Positions 15,110 to 23,457 of a DNA stretch of 25,701 bases are shown piece by piece (positions within the stretch are counted from its first letter, which is position 1; every line of letters starts with the position of its first letter). The notes under the pieces are model-generated. The model did no database searches. It saw only the letters and a program-made list of their open reading frames with translations, and was not told the origin of the DNA. Source of the DNA: an uncultured Gemmatimonadota bacterium (GTDB taxonomy: Bacteria > Gemmatimonadota > Gemmatimonadetes > Gemmatimonadales > GWC2-71-9); the NCBI GenBank assembly GCA_946479805.1, contig CAMLHP010000016.1, positions 1 through 25,701 of the forward strand, read 5' to 3'. The translations under genes and the position numbers were made by a program.

Positions 15110-15187
15110 GGCATAGGGCATAGGGCATAGGGCATAGGGCGTAGGGCATAGGGCTTAGGGCTTAGGGCCCCACGCCCCTATGCCCCC
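15102..15187 (+). repeat. Tandem 7-bp repeat with inverted partner (gene-end hairpin)
   Basis: Nine consecutive 7-bp units run from 15102 to 15164: five GGGCATA, one GGGCGTA, one GGGCATA and two GGGCTTA. Inverted sequence follows at about 15165-15187. The inverted arm preserves the order of variants: ACG then TATG mirrors the GGGCATA-GGGCGTA pair at 15130-15143, giving an imperfect stem of about 18 bp with one bulge. The TAG stop of the DUF2156 gene (15107-15109) lies inside the array. It probably acts as a terminator before the phosphatidyltransferase gene. Confidence 0.85.
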
Positions 15188-15207
15188 TGCCTGACCATGA
15201 GGTTTCG

Positions 15208-15714
15208 ATGCGATGGACCGTAGCAGACACGCTCAGTGCGATCCGGATTCCGCTGGCGGTCGCCTTCCTGGTCTGGGACGATGCGACAGCGCGGCTGATG
15301 CTGCTGGCCGCCGCGGCCGCGAGCGACCTGCTTGACGGTACCATCGCGCGCCGGTTCGGCGCTTCGCGCCTGGGGACGGTCATCGATCCAGTGGCCGACA
15401 AGCTGTTCATGGCATCGGCCTTCCTGGTGGTGCTTCTTTCGGGGAGGCTGGAGCCGTTCGAGATCGTGGGAGTGCTGCTGCGAGACATTGTAGCGAGCAT
15501 GGCTTTTCTCGTCACAGCGGTATCGGGCAAGGCAGCGGCCATACCGGCCCGTCTGGGCGGCAAGGCGGTGACTGTGGGGCAGGTGCTGACGCTGGCCGCG
15601 TTCCTCCTGAATTCGGCTTACCTCCGTCCCATGGCATGGGCGACCGCGGCGGTGGCATTGTACGCGATCTGGGATTACCAGAAAGCAGCATCGGGGCAGG
15701 CGAAACGACTTTGA
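15208..15714 (+). CDS. CDP-alcohol phosphatidyltransferase family protein
   Basis: A 168-aa integral membrane enzyme with the complete CDP-alcohol phosphotransferase motif D-x2-D-G-x2-A-R-x(8-9)-G-x3-D-x3-D: Asp 40, Asp 43, Gly 44, Ala 47-Arg 48, Gly 56, Asp 60 and Asp 64. Such enzymes exchange CMP of CDP-diacylglycerol (or similar) for an alcohol head group; PgsA (phosphatidylglycerophosphate) is the nearest general type, but the alcohol acceptor is not determined. Several hydrophobic helices surround the motif. ATG at 15208 has GAGG at 15199-15202. It follows the repeat hairpin, so it probably begins a new transcript continuing to the OsmC gene 46 bp downstream. Confidence 0.88.
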   Translation: MRWTVADTLSAIRIPLAVAFLVWDDATARLMLLAAAAASDLLDGTIARRFGASRLGTVIDPVADKLFMASAFLVVLLSGRLEPFEIVGVLLRDIVASMAFLVTAVSGKAAAIPARLGGKAVTVGQVLTLAAFLLNSAYLRPMAWATAAVALYAIWDYQKAASGQAKRL

Positions 15715-15760
15715 ACCGGAACAGCGTGAACGGGAACAGCAACTGCATGAAGGGGGTATC

Positions 15761-16174
15761 ATGGCGGGACCGACCGTAGCGGGCAGCGTGACCTGGGATG
15801 GAGGGCAGCGCTTCGAGGGAACGAGCGGTGAGCTCTCCATGGGCTTCGACGGCCGGAGCACGGCGGCGCCGAGTCCGATGCAGGCGCTGCTGCTGTCGGG
15901 CGCGTCGTGCACCGGCATCGACGTAGTGCTGATCCTGGAGAAGATGCGGATAAACCTGCGATCGCTCCGGATCGAATGCCGGGGCGAACGACGGGAGGAG
16001 CATCCCCGGCGCTTCGTGACAATGCACTACACCTTCACCGCCGCGGGTGACGGCCTGGACCGGGACAAGCTGGAGCGGGCGGTGGAGCTTTCGGTGGACA
16101 AGTACTGTTCGGTACTGGCGTCGCTTGCGCCCGATATCGGGGTGACGCATGAGACGCGGGTTGAGAGTCAATAG
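15761..16174 (+). CDS. OsmC family protein
   Basis: A 137-aa OsmC/Ohr-superfamily protein of the YhfA-like branch, small dimeric thiol proteins related to peroxidases that reduce organic hydroperoxides. The two conserved cysteines are present: Cys 50 in G-A-S-C-T-G-I-D and Cys 116 in D-K-Y-C-S-V. A-A-P-S-P-M-Q-A-L-L-L-S-G and the long E-K-M-R helix are typical. Peroxidase activity of this branch is not generally proven. An AAGGGGG ribosome site lies about 6 nt before the ATG. Its TAG (16172-16174) falls within a duplicated GTTGAGAGT (16160-16168, 16174-16182) and is immediately followed by the likely TTG start of the next gene. Confidence 0.9.
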   Translation: MAGPTVAGSVTWDGGQRFEGTSGELSMGFDGRSTAAPSPMQALLLSGASCTGIDVVLILEKMRINLRSLRIECRGERREEHPRRFVTMHYTFTAAGDGLDRDKLERAVELSVDKYCSVLASLAPDIGVTHETRVESQ

Positions 16175-16182
16175 TTGAGAGT
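16160..16182 (+). repeat. Duplicated GTTGAGAGT spanning the OsmC stop
   Basis: The nonamer GTTGAGAGT occurs at 16160-16168 and 16174-16182, 14 bp apart. The TAG stop of the OsmC gene and the TTG start of the following gene both fall on the second copy. The same 8-mer GTTGAGAG occurs at 2981-2988 beside the YfcC-like gene end. Confidence 0.6.
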
Positions 16183-16669
16183 TCCGGCCATCCGTCCACC
16201 CGCCTGTCCGTCAGTTCTAGGAGCGGCTGCATGCCTGCTGCTGGCCGTCGCTCCGCTCAACGGCCAGGCATTTTTCGAACTGGGTGCCCAGGGCGTGGTG
16301 CTGGCGCGGGACCCGGCGCTGCTTGCCGGCGGGGTCCATGGAGCGGTTCGCACCACCCTGCGAACCCGCTTCATGGCAACGCTGAGCGGCGGTTCGCTGG
16401 ACGGCGACCTGGTCGGACGGGTAGAGGGGCTGGGACACTTCCTGCTCAATCCACTCGATCCCTCGGGCGTAGGTCTCTACGGCGGCGGCGGCCTCGGCCT
16501 GGAGTTCCTGGAGGGCAATCGGGGCTACATCGTGCTGCTGCTGGGACTGGAAGGGTCCCCGGGAGGCCGGTCGGGATGGTTTCTCGAAGGAGGATGGGGC
16601 GGAGGCCCCCGGCTCAGCGCCGGCTGGCGCTGGCGATTCCGACCCGAGGGCTGGCCCCGACGGCGGTAG
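16175..16669 (+). CDS. Small secreted, barrel-like protein, unknown function
   Basis: A 164-aa product with a signal peptide (basic start, hydrophobic V-L-G-A-A-A-C-L-L-L-A-V-A-P-L, likely cleavage after N-G-Q-A). The rest is Gly-rich with alternating aromatic and aliphatic residues, including G-L-Y-G-G-G-G-L-G-L-E-F and the ending R-L-S-A-G-W-R-W-R-F. This resembles transmembrane beta strands of small outer-membrane barrels. No named family is recognised. The only plausible in-frame initiator is TTG at 16175, directly after the OsmC TAG. A better ribosome site (AGGAG at 16218-16222) precedes an ATG at 16231, but that ATG is in another frame. So the start is either an unusual coupled TTG or the gene has an N-terminal frameshift. 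Confidence 0.6.
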   Translation: MRVPAIRPPACPSVLGAAACLLLAVAPLNGQAFFELGAQGVVLARDPALLAGGVHGAVRTTLRTRFMATLSGGSLDGDLVGRVEGLGHFLLNPLDPSGVGLYGGGGLGLEFLEGNRGYIVLLLGLEGSPGGRSGWFLEGGWGGGPRLSAGWRWRFRPEGWPRRR

Positions 16670-16693
16670 GCCGGCGCCAGGCCCGGAAACAGA

Positions 16694-16723
16694 AACGCCC
16701 CGGAGCGATAGCCCCGAGGCGTT
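16694..16723 (-). terminator. Bidirectional-looking terminator between convergent genes
   Basis: AACGCCCCGG (16694-16703) pairs with CCGAGGCGTT (16714-16723), a 10-bp stem with one mismatch and a 10-nt loop. On the minus strand the stem is followed by TTTCTGTTT, giving a classical intrinsic terminator for the small gene that ends at 16742. It may also stop plus-strand transcripts from the barrel-like gene, though the plus-strand T-run is weak. Confidence 0.75.
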
Positions 16724-16741
16724 CAGCTTGATTGAGCGGCT

Positions 16742-17008
16742 TCAGACGCTGCCGACGGGCTCTGCCCGACGCACCGGCTGGCAGTATCGCTCACCCAGCG
16801 TCCGCAATTCCGTGAGATGCTCGTCCGAGAGATCCTCATAACGGTCCGTCAGATACCCCATGGTATCGTCGAACCAGTCCTTCTGGTGCTCAGGGAGGGC
16901 ATCGATCACGCCACAGCGAAGAATGTGGCTGAACAGCTCGTCCCGCGCCTGGTCGAACGCGCTGGGAGAGGCCTGCGGAAATGCACGCCGAGTCTTCTTC
17001 TTGCTCAT
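16742..17008 (-). CDS. Small charged protein, unknown function
   Basis: An 88-aa soluble protein with a lysine/arginine-rich N terminus (M-S-K-K-K-T-R-R) and a mostly helical remainder (F-D-Q-A-R-D-E-L-F-S-H-I-L-R-C-G-V-I, then D-W-F-D-D-T-M-G-Y-L-T-D-R-Y and L-T-E-L-R-T-L-G-E-R-Y). I do not recognise a family. Aromatic- and Asp-rich helices suggest a protein-binding or regulatory role, but this is a guess. An AAGGA ribosome site lies about 7 nt before the ATG at 17006-17008. A good sigma70-like promoter with an overlapping dyad lies just upstream, and an intrinsic terminator follows the stop, so it is a well-defined monocistronic unit. Confidence 0.75.
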   Translation of the reverse strand: MSKKKTRRAFPQASPSAFDQARDELFSHILRCGVIDALPEHQKDWFDDTMGYLTDRYEDLSDEHLTELRTLGERYCQPVRRAEPVGSV

Positions 17009-17044
17009 GCACCGTCCTTTTGAGGTGAGTCTTGCTGACCCTTA

Positions 17045-17074
17045 AGTATAAACGGGTTGCACCTTTTGGTGCAA
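17045..17074 (-). promoter_or_regulatory. Sigma70-like promoter with overlapping dyad operator
   Basis: On the minus strand, a -35 TTGCAC (plus 17069-17074) and a -10 TTATAC (plus 17046-17051; TATACT one base on) are separated by 17 bp. Transcription would begin near 17038, about 30 nt before the small gene's start codon. A perfect 7-bp inverted repeat TTGCACC-TTTT-GGTGCAA (17057-17074) covers the -35 and most of the spacer, a typical placement for a repressor operator; it could equally be a leader-less structural dyad. Confidence 0.6.
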
Positions 17075-17214
17075 TCGGGCTTGACGCTTCAAAGTCGAGT
17101 CGTGCCATGTACATTACCCCGCTTCGCAAGGAGCGGACCGCCCCGGGTGGCAGGACATGTCGCCTGACCGGCGTACGTTTCAGGTAGCACCGGTCCTCAA
17201 CAGGAATGACAATC

Positions 17215-17922
17215 ATGGCGCAGGCGCAGAGACACGCGAAGGCCCAGAAAAAGGGCGGCAATTCAGGCTTCTACTGGATTCTCGGGGCCGTCGCCATCGT
17301 CGGCGCGGGGTTGCTGGTATGGCAGATGCGCCGGGGCGGCGCGGTCAGCATCCCGGCCAATGTCCAGGTGCTCGCGTCTGATACCGCCGGATTCCGCGGA
17401 TACACCCTGGGCAGCGACTCCGCACCGGTCACAGTGGTTGAGTACGGCGACTACCAGTGTCCCGGCTGCGCCACCTTCAGCCTGGTCACGATGCCCGACG
17501 TGAAGACGCGCTTGATAGACGCCGGGCGAATCAAGTGGGTATACCGTGACTTTCCCCTGGACGAGATCCATCCCAGCGCGCGAATCTCGGCGCACGCCGC
17601 CGCCTGCGCCCATGAACAGGGAAAGTTCTGGCCGGTGCACAGCCTGATCTTCCAGGGCCAGCGCGACTGGTCGCTGGGCAACGCGACCCGGGTGCTCCGG
17701 GGCTACGCCGAGGCTGCGGGAGCGGACGTTGCTGCATATGACCAGTGCATGGAATCGGCCCGGTATGCGGGGCGCATCGAGGCCAGCAAACAGGAGGGAG
17801 TCCGTCTGGGCGTGCGGAGCACTCCTTCGTTCCTGATTGGTGACCGGCTGTACGAGAACATGAACTATGACACGATGCGGAGGCTGGTGGACTCGGCGAT
17901 CGCGGCACAGCCGGCCTCATGA
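17215..17922 (+). CDS. Membrane-anchored DsbA-family thiol oxidoreductase
   Basis: A 235-aa protein with a basic cytoplasmic N terminus, one membrane anchor at about residues 18-37 and an extracytoplasmic thioredoxin-fold domain. The active site is C-P-G-C (Cys 82 and Cys 85) within E-Y-G-D-Y-Q-C-P-G-C. The cis-proline loop is S-T-P-S-F (Pro near 204). R-D-F-P-L and A-A-x-C-A in the helical insertion fit the DsbA/BdbD type. It should oxidise cysteines of exported proteins. ATG at 17215 is chosen because AGGA (17202-17205) is correctly spaced for it, whereas the ATG at 17206 touches that site. It overlaps the VKOR gene by 4 nt, its probable reoxidising partner. Confidence 0.92.
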   Translation: MAQAQRHAKAQKKGGNSGFYWILGAVAIVGAGLLVWQMRRGGAVSIPANVQVLASDTAGFRGYTLGSDSAPVTVVEYGDYQCPGCATFSLVTMPDVKTRLIDAGRIKWVYRDFPLDEIHPSARISAHAAACAHEQGKFWPVHSLIFQGQRDWSLGNATRVLRGYAEAAGADVAAYDQCMESARYAGRIEASKQEGVRLGVRSTPSFLIGDRLYENMNYDTMRRLVDSAIAAQPAS

Positions 17923-18350
17923 AGCTGCGCATGGGCTCGGCACTGCTGAGCCTGTCCGGAATCTTCGTCGCGGCGTACCTCTGGCTCTACAAGCAAGGGC
18001 GCATCGGCTCCATCATATGCGGCACTGGCGGCTGTGAGACGGTCCAGTTTTCCCGCTGGAGCGAGTTCTTCGGGATCGACGTCGCGCTGATCGGCATGGT
18101 GGGCTACGTCGTTCTTCTCATCGTGGCGCTGGCCGGGGTGCAGCGGCCGGCGTCGCGCTGGCCCAGCCAGTGGCTGGCGTTCCTGGCCGGCGGCGGGGTG
18201 CTGTTCGCCGGCTACCTCACCTGGCTCGAGCTGTTCGTCATCCACGCCATCTGCCGCTGGTGCGTCGGGTCGGCCGTAATAGTCACCCTGATATTCATCC
18301 TGGCCCTGCTGGACCTGCGCCGCCGGCCCGCACCGGAGGGAGCTGCATGA
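17919..18350 (+). CDS. Vitamin K epoxide reductase (VKOR) family protein
   Basis: A 143-aa, four-helix membrane protein of the bacterial VKOR family, which reoxidises DsbA and passes electrons to quinone, replacing DsbB. The loop cysteines are Cys 34 and Cys 39 (I-C-G-T-G-G-C-E), and the quinone-side pair is C-R-W-C (Cys 112, Cys 115) in the last helices. The conserved Ser 45 and the F-F-G-I-D-V-A-L-I-G-M-V-G-Y stretch are also present. No thioredoxin domain is fused; the separate DsbA upstream supplies it. ATG overlaps the DsbA stop by 4 nt, and its own TGA overlaps the kup start by 4 nt. Confidence 0.93.
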   Translation: MKLRMGSALLSLSGIFVAAYLWLYKQGRIGSIICGTGGCETVQFSRWSEFFGIDVALIGMVGYVVLLIVALAGVQRPASRWPSQWLAFLAGGGVLFAGYLTWLELFVIHAICRWCVGSAVIVTLIFILALLDLRRRPAPEGAA

Positions 18351-20293
18351 GCGCCGACGCCGGACACCATCCCCAGCCGAAGAACCGGAAGGAGCTCGCG
18401 CTCCTCGCCCTGGGGGCGCTGGGGATTGTGTACGGTGACATCGGCACCAGCCCGCTGTATGCGCTGAAGGAGGCCTACACTGGCCACTGGAGCGTGGCGC
18501 CGACGCACGACCACATTCTCGGGGTGATGTCGCTCATCTTCTGGGCCATCAACTTCGTGGTGAGCTTCAAGTACATCGGGTTCGTGCTCCGGGCCGACAA
18601 CAAGGGTGAAGGCGGCATCCTTTCGCTCCTGGCGCTTGTCCGACCGAGGACCGGGGCATCTCGCGGGCATGCAGTGCTTCTGGCGCTGGGGCTGTTTGGG
18701 GCGGCGCTGCTCTATGGTGACGGCGTGATCACGCCAGCGATCTCGGTGCTGGGAGCGGTGGAGGGGCTGACGGTAAAGCAGGCCGCGCCCTGGCTCGAGC
18801 CTTACGTGCTGTGGATTGCCGTGGCGATCATCGCCGGACTGTTCTGGGTCCAGAAGCACGGCACCGAGAAGGTGGGTCGGATCTTCGGGCCAGTTACCGC
18901 CATCTGGTTCATCAGCATCGCGCTTCTGGGCATGCGGGGCATCCTGATGAACCCCGCTGTTCTGGCAGCGGCCAACCCGCTGTACGCGGTGCGGTTCTTC
19001 ATCCACGATGGCGCCACCGCTCTGCTGGTGCTGAGCGCGGTAGTGCTGACCATCACCGGCGGAGAGGCGCTCTACGCCGACATGGGTCACTTCGGCCGGC
19101 GGCCGATCAGGCTGGCGTGGTGGGCAATGGTGCTCCCGGCCCTGCTGCTCAATTACTTCGGCCAGAGCGCCCTCCTCCTCGCCGATCCCACCGCCGCCAA
19201 CAACCCTTTCTACAACCTGGTGCCGGGTCCGCTTCTCTACCCCATGATCGCGATCGCGACGGCTGCGGCGTGCATTGCCTCGCAGGCCCTGATCTCGGGT
19301 GCGTTCTCACTGACCCAGCAGGCGGTGCAACTGGGCTTCAGTCCCCGTGTGACGATTGTCCATACCTCGAGCACGGCGCGGGGCCAGATCTACATCCCGG
19401 AAGTGAACAAGGCACTGGGAGTGGCGTGTGTGCTGCTGGTGCTTTCGTTCCGCTCGTCCACCAACCTGGCGGGAGCGTACGGCATCGCGGTGACCGGCAC
19501 CATGCTGGTCACGTCCCTGCTGTTCTACCGTGTGGCCATTGACCGGTTTCACTGGGCCCGGTGGAAAGCGGCGCTGCTGCTGGGGCTGTTCCTCCTGGTG
19601 GACATCACCTTCCTGGTGGCCAACCTGCCCAAGATCCCGATGGGCGGATGGTTCCCGCTGGCGGTGGCGGCCGGTGTGTACCTTCTGATGACCACCTGGA
19701 AGAAGGGCCGCGCCCGGCTGGCGCAGATCAACCGCGACGTGAGCCTGCCGCTGCCGGCGTTTATCGAAGACATTGGGCAGAAGCCGCCGGTCCGGGTACC
19801 GGGCGTGGCCGTGTTCCTGACGTCAGCGCCCGGGATGGCGCCGCCGGTCCTGCTTCATCACCTCAAGCACAACAAGGTGCTGCACCAGAAGGTGATCATG
19901 CTGTCGGCGCTCACCCAGGAGGTGCCGTTCGTGGACGAGGACGAACGGCTGGAATGTCACGAGATGGGGCAGGGGTTCTGGCAGGTGGTGGTGCGAACCG
20001 GGTTCATGGAGACTCCGGACATTCCCGCGGTGCTGCGGCGTCTCGACGACGCTGACATCAAGGAGTCACCAGGCACGGTGGGCGTGATGCAGACCTCATT
20101 CTTCCTGGGGAGGGAGACCCTCCTGCCCATGACCCGCAAGAAGGGCAAGCGGCTCCCGCCCGAGGCCCGCTTCATGAGCACCTGGCGGAAGAAGCTTTTC
20201 ATCGTAATGACCCGCAACGCGCGCTCGGCCACGGCGTTCTTCGGCCTGCCACCCAATCGGGTGGTGGAGCTGGGGGCGCAAATCCAAATCTAG
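18347..20293 (+). CDS. kup: Kup-family potassium transporter
   Basis: A 648-aa KUP/HAK/KT transporter, probably taking up K+ in symport with protons. The diagnostic first helix G-I-V-Y-G-D-I-G-T-S-P-L-Y-A-L is at residues 26-40. Further markers are Y-I-G-F-V-L-R-A-D-N-K-G-E-G-G, L-L-Y-G-D-G-V-I-T-P-A-I-S-V-L-G-A-V-E-G, and T-G-G-E-A-L-Y-A-D-M-G-H-F-G. About 12 membrane helices are followed by a cytosolic C-terminal domain of roughly 200 residues, the normal size. The start ATG at 18347 is set by GGAGGG at 18334-18339 and the ATGA overlap with the VKOR gene. A longer upstream frame is spurious. The gene ends just before the hairpin shared with acs. Confidence 0.95.
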   Translation: MSADAGHHPQPKNRKELALLALGALGIVYGDIGTSPLYALKEAYTGHWSVAPTHDHILGVMSLIFWAINFVVSFKYIGFVLRADNKGEGGILSLLALVRPRTGASRGHAVLLALGLFGAALLYGDGVITPAISVLGAVEGLTVKQAAPWLEPYVLWIAVAIIAGLFWVQKHGTEKVGRIFGPVTAIWFISIALLGMRGILMNPAVLAAANPLYAVRFFIHDGATALLVLSAVVLTITGGEALYADMGHFGRRPIRLAWWAMVLPALLLNYFGQSALLLADPTAANNPFYNLVPGPLLYPMIAIATAAACIASQALISGAFSLTQQAVQLGFSPRVTIVHTSSTARGQIYIPEVNKALGVACVLLVLSFRSSTNLAGAYGIAVTGTMLVTSLLFYRVAIDRFHWARWKAALLLGLFLLVDITFLVANLPKIPMGGWFPLAVAAGVYLLMTTWKKGRARLAQINRDVSLPLPAFIEDIGQKPPVRVPGVAVFLTSAPGMAPPVLLHHLKHNKVLHQKVIMLSALTQEVPFVDEDERLECHEMGQGFWQVVVRTGFMETPDIPAVLRRLDDADIKESPGTVGVMQTSFFLGRETLLPMTRKKGKRLPPEARFMSTWRKKLFIVMTRNARSATAFFGLPPNRVVELGAQIQI

Positions 20294-20296
20294 ATG

Positions 20297-20352
20297 CGAG
20301 CTTCGAGCCGCGAGCTTCGAGGTGAAGCCCCTTGTAGCTCGAAGCTCGAAGC
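20297..20352. terminator. Repeat-built bidirectional terminator between kup and acs
   Basis: CGAGCTTCGAG occurs twice, 20297-20307 and 20311-20321, with 14-bp period. Its exact reverse complement CTCGAAGCTCG is at 20338-20348, inside a 7-bp-period array GCTCGAA-GCTCGAA-GCTTCAG (20337-20357). The second left copy and the right arm form a perfect 11-bp stem with a 16-nt loop. The acs stop (20354-20356) sits at the edge of the right array. Position between converging stops supports a two-way terminator, although no strong T-run follows. Confidence 0.75.
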
Positions 20353-20353
20353 T

Positions 20354-22312
<1,959 letters not shown>

Positions 22313-22658
22313 GGCGACGAATGAAGAGGGACACGGAAGCTAGTGCGAATCTCCAATTCCTGCCGCAGGGTGCCACGTGCCCGGCTGCAACTTCTTTCGC
22401 CTCCCGACCCAAGGTCATTTCCGGCCAAGGAGTTAGCTCCGTGGCACCGGACTGGCCCCTGCAGCAGGTGCGGCCGCATCAGCGGTCGCAGACTTTCTGA
22501 TCTGCCCGACAAGAGCACACCCGGAGTAATCCGGGGCCGCAAAACTAGAGGTCCTGTGTCCGCGCTTCTGCGGGCGTCCAGGATAGCTCGGTGCCGAAGG
22601 TAGACCGGCCGCGCACACAGCAGTTCGCGCGAAGCTTTTGTCAGGCGTGGGAGAGACC
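22313..22658. other. Long divergent intergenic region with strong predicted stems
   Basis: 346 bp with no gene recognised, between divergent acs and the STAS gene; it must hold their promoters. The middle part is dense in stems: 22424-22445 (GCCA-GGAG with TTAG loop, one internal mismatch), 22470-22489 (8-bp GCGGCCGC/GCGGTCGC, ATCA loop), 22520-22535 (perfect CCCGGA/TCCGGG with a GTAA, GNRA-type loop) and 22552-22583 (TCCTG/CAGGA enclosing CCGC/GCGG). This suggests a structured RNA or leader. I could not match it to RNase P, tmRNA, SRP, 6S RNA or a known riboswitch. Strand is undetermined. Confidence 0.4.
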
Positions 22659-22973
22659 GTGAAGGCCACGCAGATGGAAGCGCGCGAGCTTCGCGCCCCG
22701 GCAGTGCTGGGGCTCGACACGCGGACCGAAGTCCTCCAGGCGGCAGCCGAGCTGGTTGCCTCGCTGACGCCAGGCTCAGGCCGCCTGGTGGTCGACCTGA
22801 CGGGGACCCGTAACGTGGATTCAGCCGGACTGGGCGTCCTGATGCTGATCCAGCGACAGGCGGCCACCCACCGCATCCCGGTGGTGCTCCGCCACCCCAA
22901 CGACGAACTCCGATTTCTCCTGACCCTTACCCGGCTCGAGGACCTGTTCGAGCTCGAGGGCGCCAGCCGCTGA
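22659..22973 (+). CDS. STAS-domain protein (anti-sigma factor antagonist-like)
   Basis: A 104-aa single STAS domain like SpoIIAA/RsbV, proteins that bind an anti-sigma kinase or similar partner and are switched by phosphorylation. The core strand and loop L-V-V-D-L-T-G-T-R-N-V-D-S-A-G-L-G at residues 43-59 is typical, with Ser 55 in the D-S-A-G phosphorylation position. The C terminus L-L-T-L-T-R-L-E-D-L-F-E-L fits the last helix. Start choice: GTG at 22659 has GGAG at 22649-22652; ATG at 22674 with GAAGG upstream is an alternative, and a TTG at 22638 is less likely. No kinase or sigma factor gene is in the window. Confidence 0.82.
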   Translation: MKATQMEARELRAPAVLGLDTRTEVLQAAAELVASLTPGSGRLVVDLTGTRNVDSAGLGVLMLIQRQAATHRIPVVLRHPNDELRFLLTLTRLEDLFELEGASR

Positions 22974-23076
22974 CGGGTGGACGATGCCGATTCTTTCGAT
23001 TAACGTTGCAAGGTGGTTTTCGCCGGCGGCAGCACCCGTCCGGCCCCGTCGATCGATAGTTTCTCGCCCCCGGGCG

Positions 23077-23457
23077 ATGAGCGCAATGGAATATGGGACA
23101 GCCCGTCGGCACGTCCTCATCGTGGAGGATGAGGGTGTGCTCCGGTCACAATACGAGCGGTTCTTCCGCCCCCGGTACGCGCTGAGCTTCGCGGCCACCG
23201 GAGCGGAGGCGCTGGCCCTGCTCAATGACGCCGAGGACACCGACCTGCTGGTCCTTGACATGCAGCTTCCGGATACCGACGGGGTGGCGCTGCTGCGCGA
23301 GATCCGGGATGCGCATCCGGAGCTTCCGGTCATAATCACCACGGCCTATCTCAGCATCGAGCCACAGCTGCGGCTGCTGGACGTCGCCTATCAGGATTAC
23401 ATCGTGAAGCCATTCCGACTGGAAGAGCTCGGCGCTCGCATTGATGCGGCCCTCTGA
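23077..23457 (+). CDS. CheY-like single-domain response regulator
   Basis: A 126-aa receiver domain with no output domain. Acidic pocket residues Glu 17-Asp 18 (V-E-D-E), phospho-acceptor Asp 61 (V-L-D-M-Q-L-P-D), Thr 88 or 89 (I-T-T-A-Y) and Lys 111 (V-K-P-F) are all present, so it should be phosphorylated by a histidine kinase not encoded here. ATG at 23077 is preferred. An in-frame ATG at 22984 would add a 31-residue non-conserved tail, and ATG at 23086 would also leave the domain whole. The 3' end overlaps the ccmA start by 14 nt, so receiver and heme exporter are probably cotranscribed. Confidence 0.87.
   Translation: MSAMEYGTARRHVLIVEDEGVLRSQYERFFRPRYALSFAATGAEALALLNDAEDTDLLVLDMQLPDTDGVALLREIRDAHPELPVIITTAYLSIEPQLRLLDVAYQDYIVKPFRLEELGARIDAAL

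Noticed and set aside
15102..15187. CRISPR-like array
   Set aside because: Units are contiguous 7-mers without spacers and no cas genes are present.
17081..17115. Plus-strand promoter TTGACG with TACATT for the dsbA-like gene
   Set aside because: Spacing is about 23 bp, too long for a sigma70 promoter; no better -10 at 16-18 bp.
18170..18346. N-terminal extension of Kup inside the VKOR gene
   Set aside because: It lies in another frame of VKOR; ATG 18347 has a strong ribosome site and coincides with the conserved family start.
22424..22446. Riboswitch resemblance of GAGCTAACTCC on the minus strand (c-di-AMP ydaO-like word)
   Set aside because: The other conserved ydaO blocks are not present in order; the word is explained by a simple GGAG/CTCC hairpin.
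22984..23076. N-terminal extension of the receiver protein from ATG 22984
   Set aside because: The 31 residues are Pro/Arg-rich and precede a complete receiver domain, so ATG 23077 is more likely.
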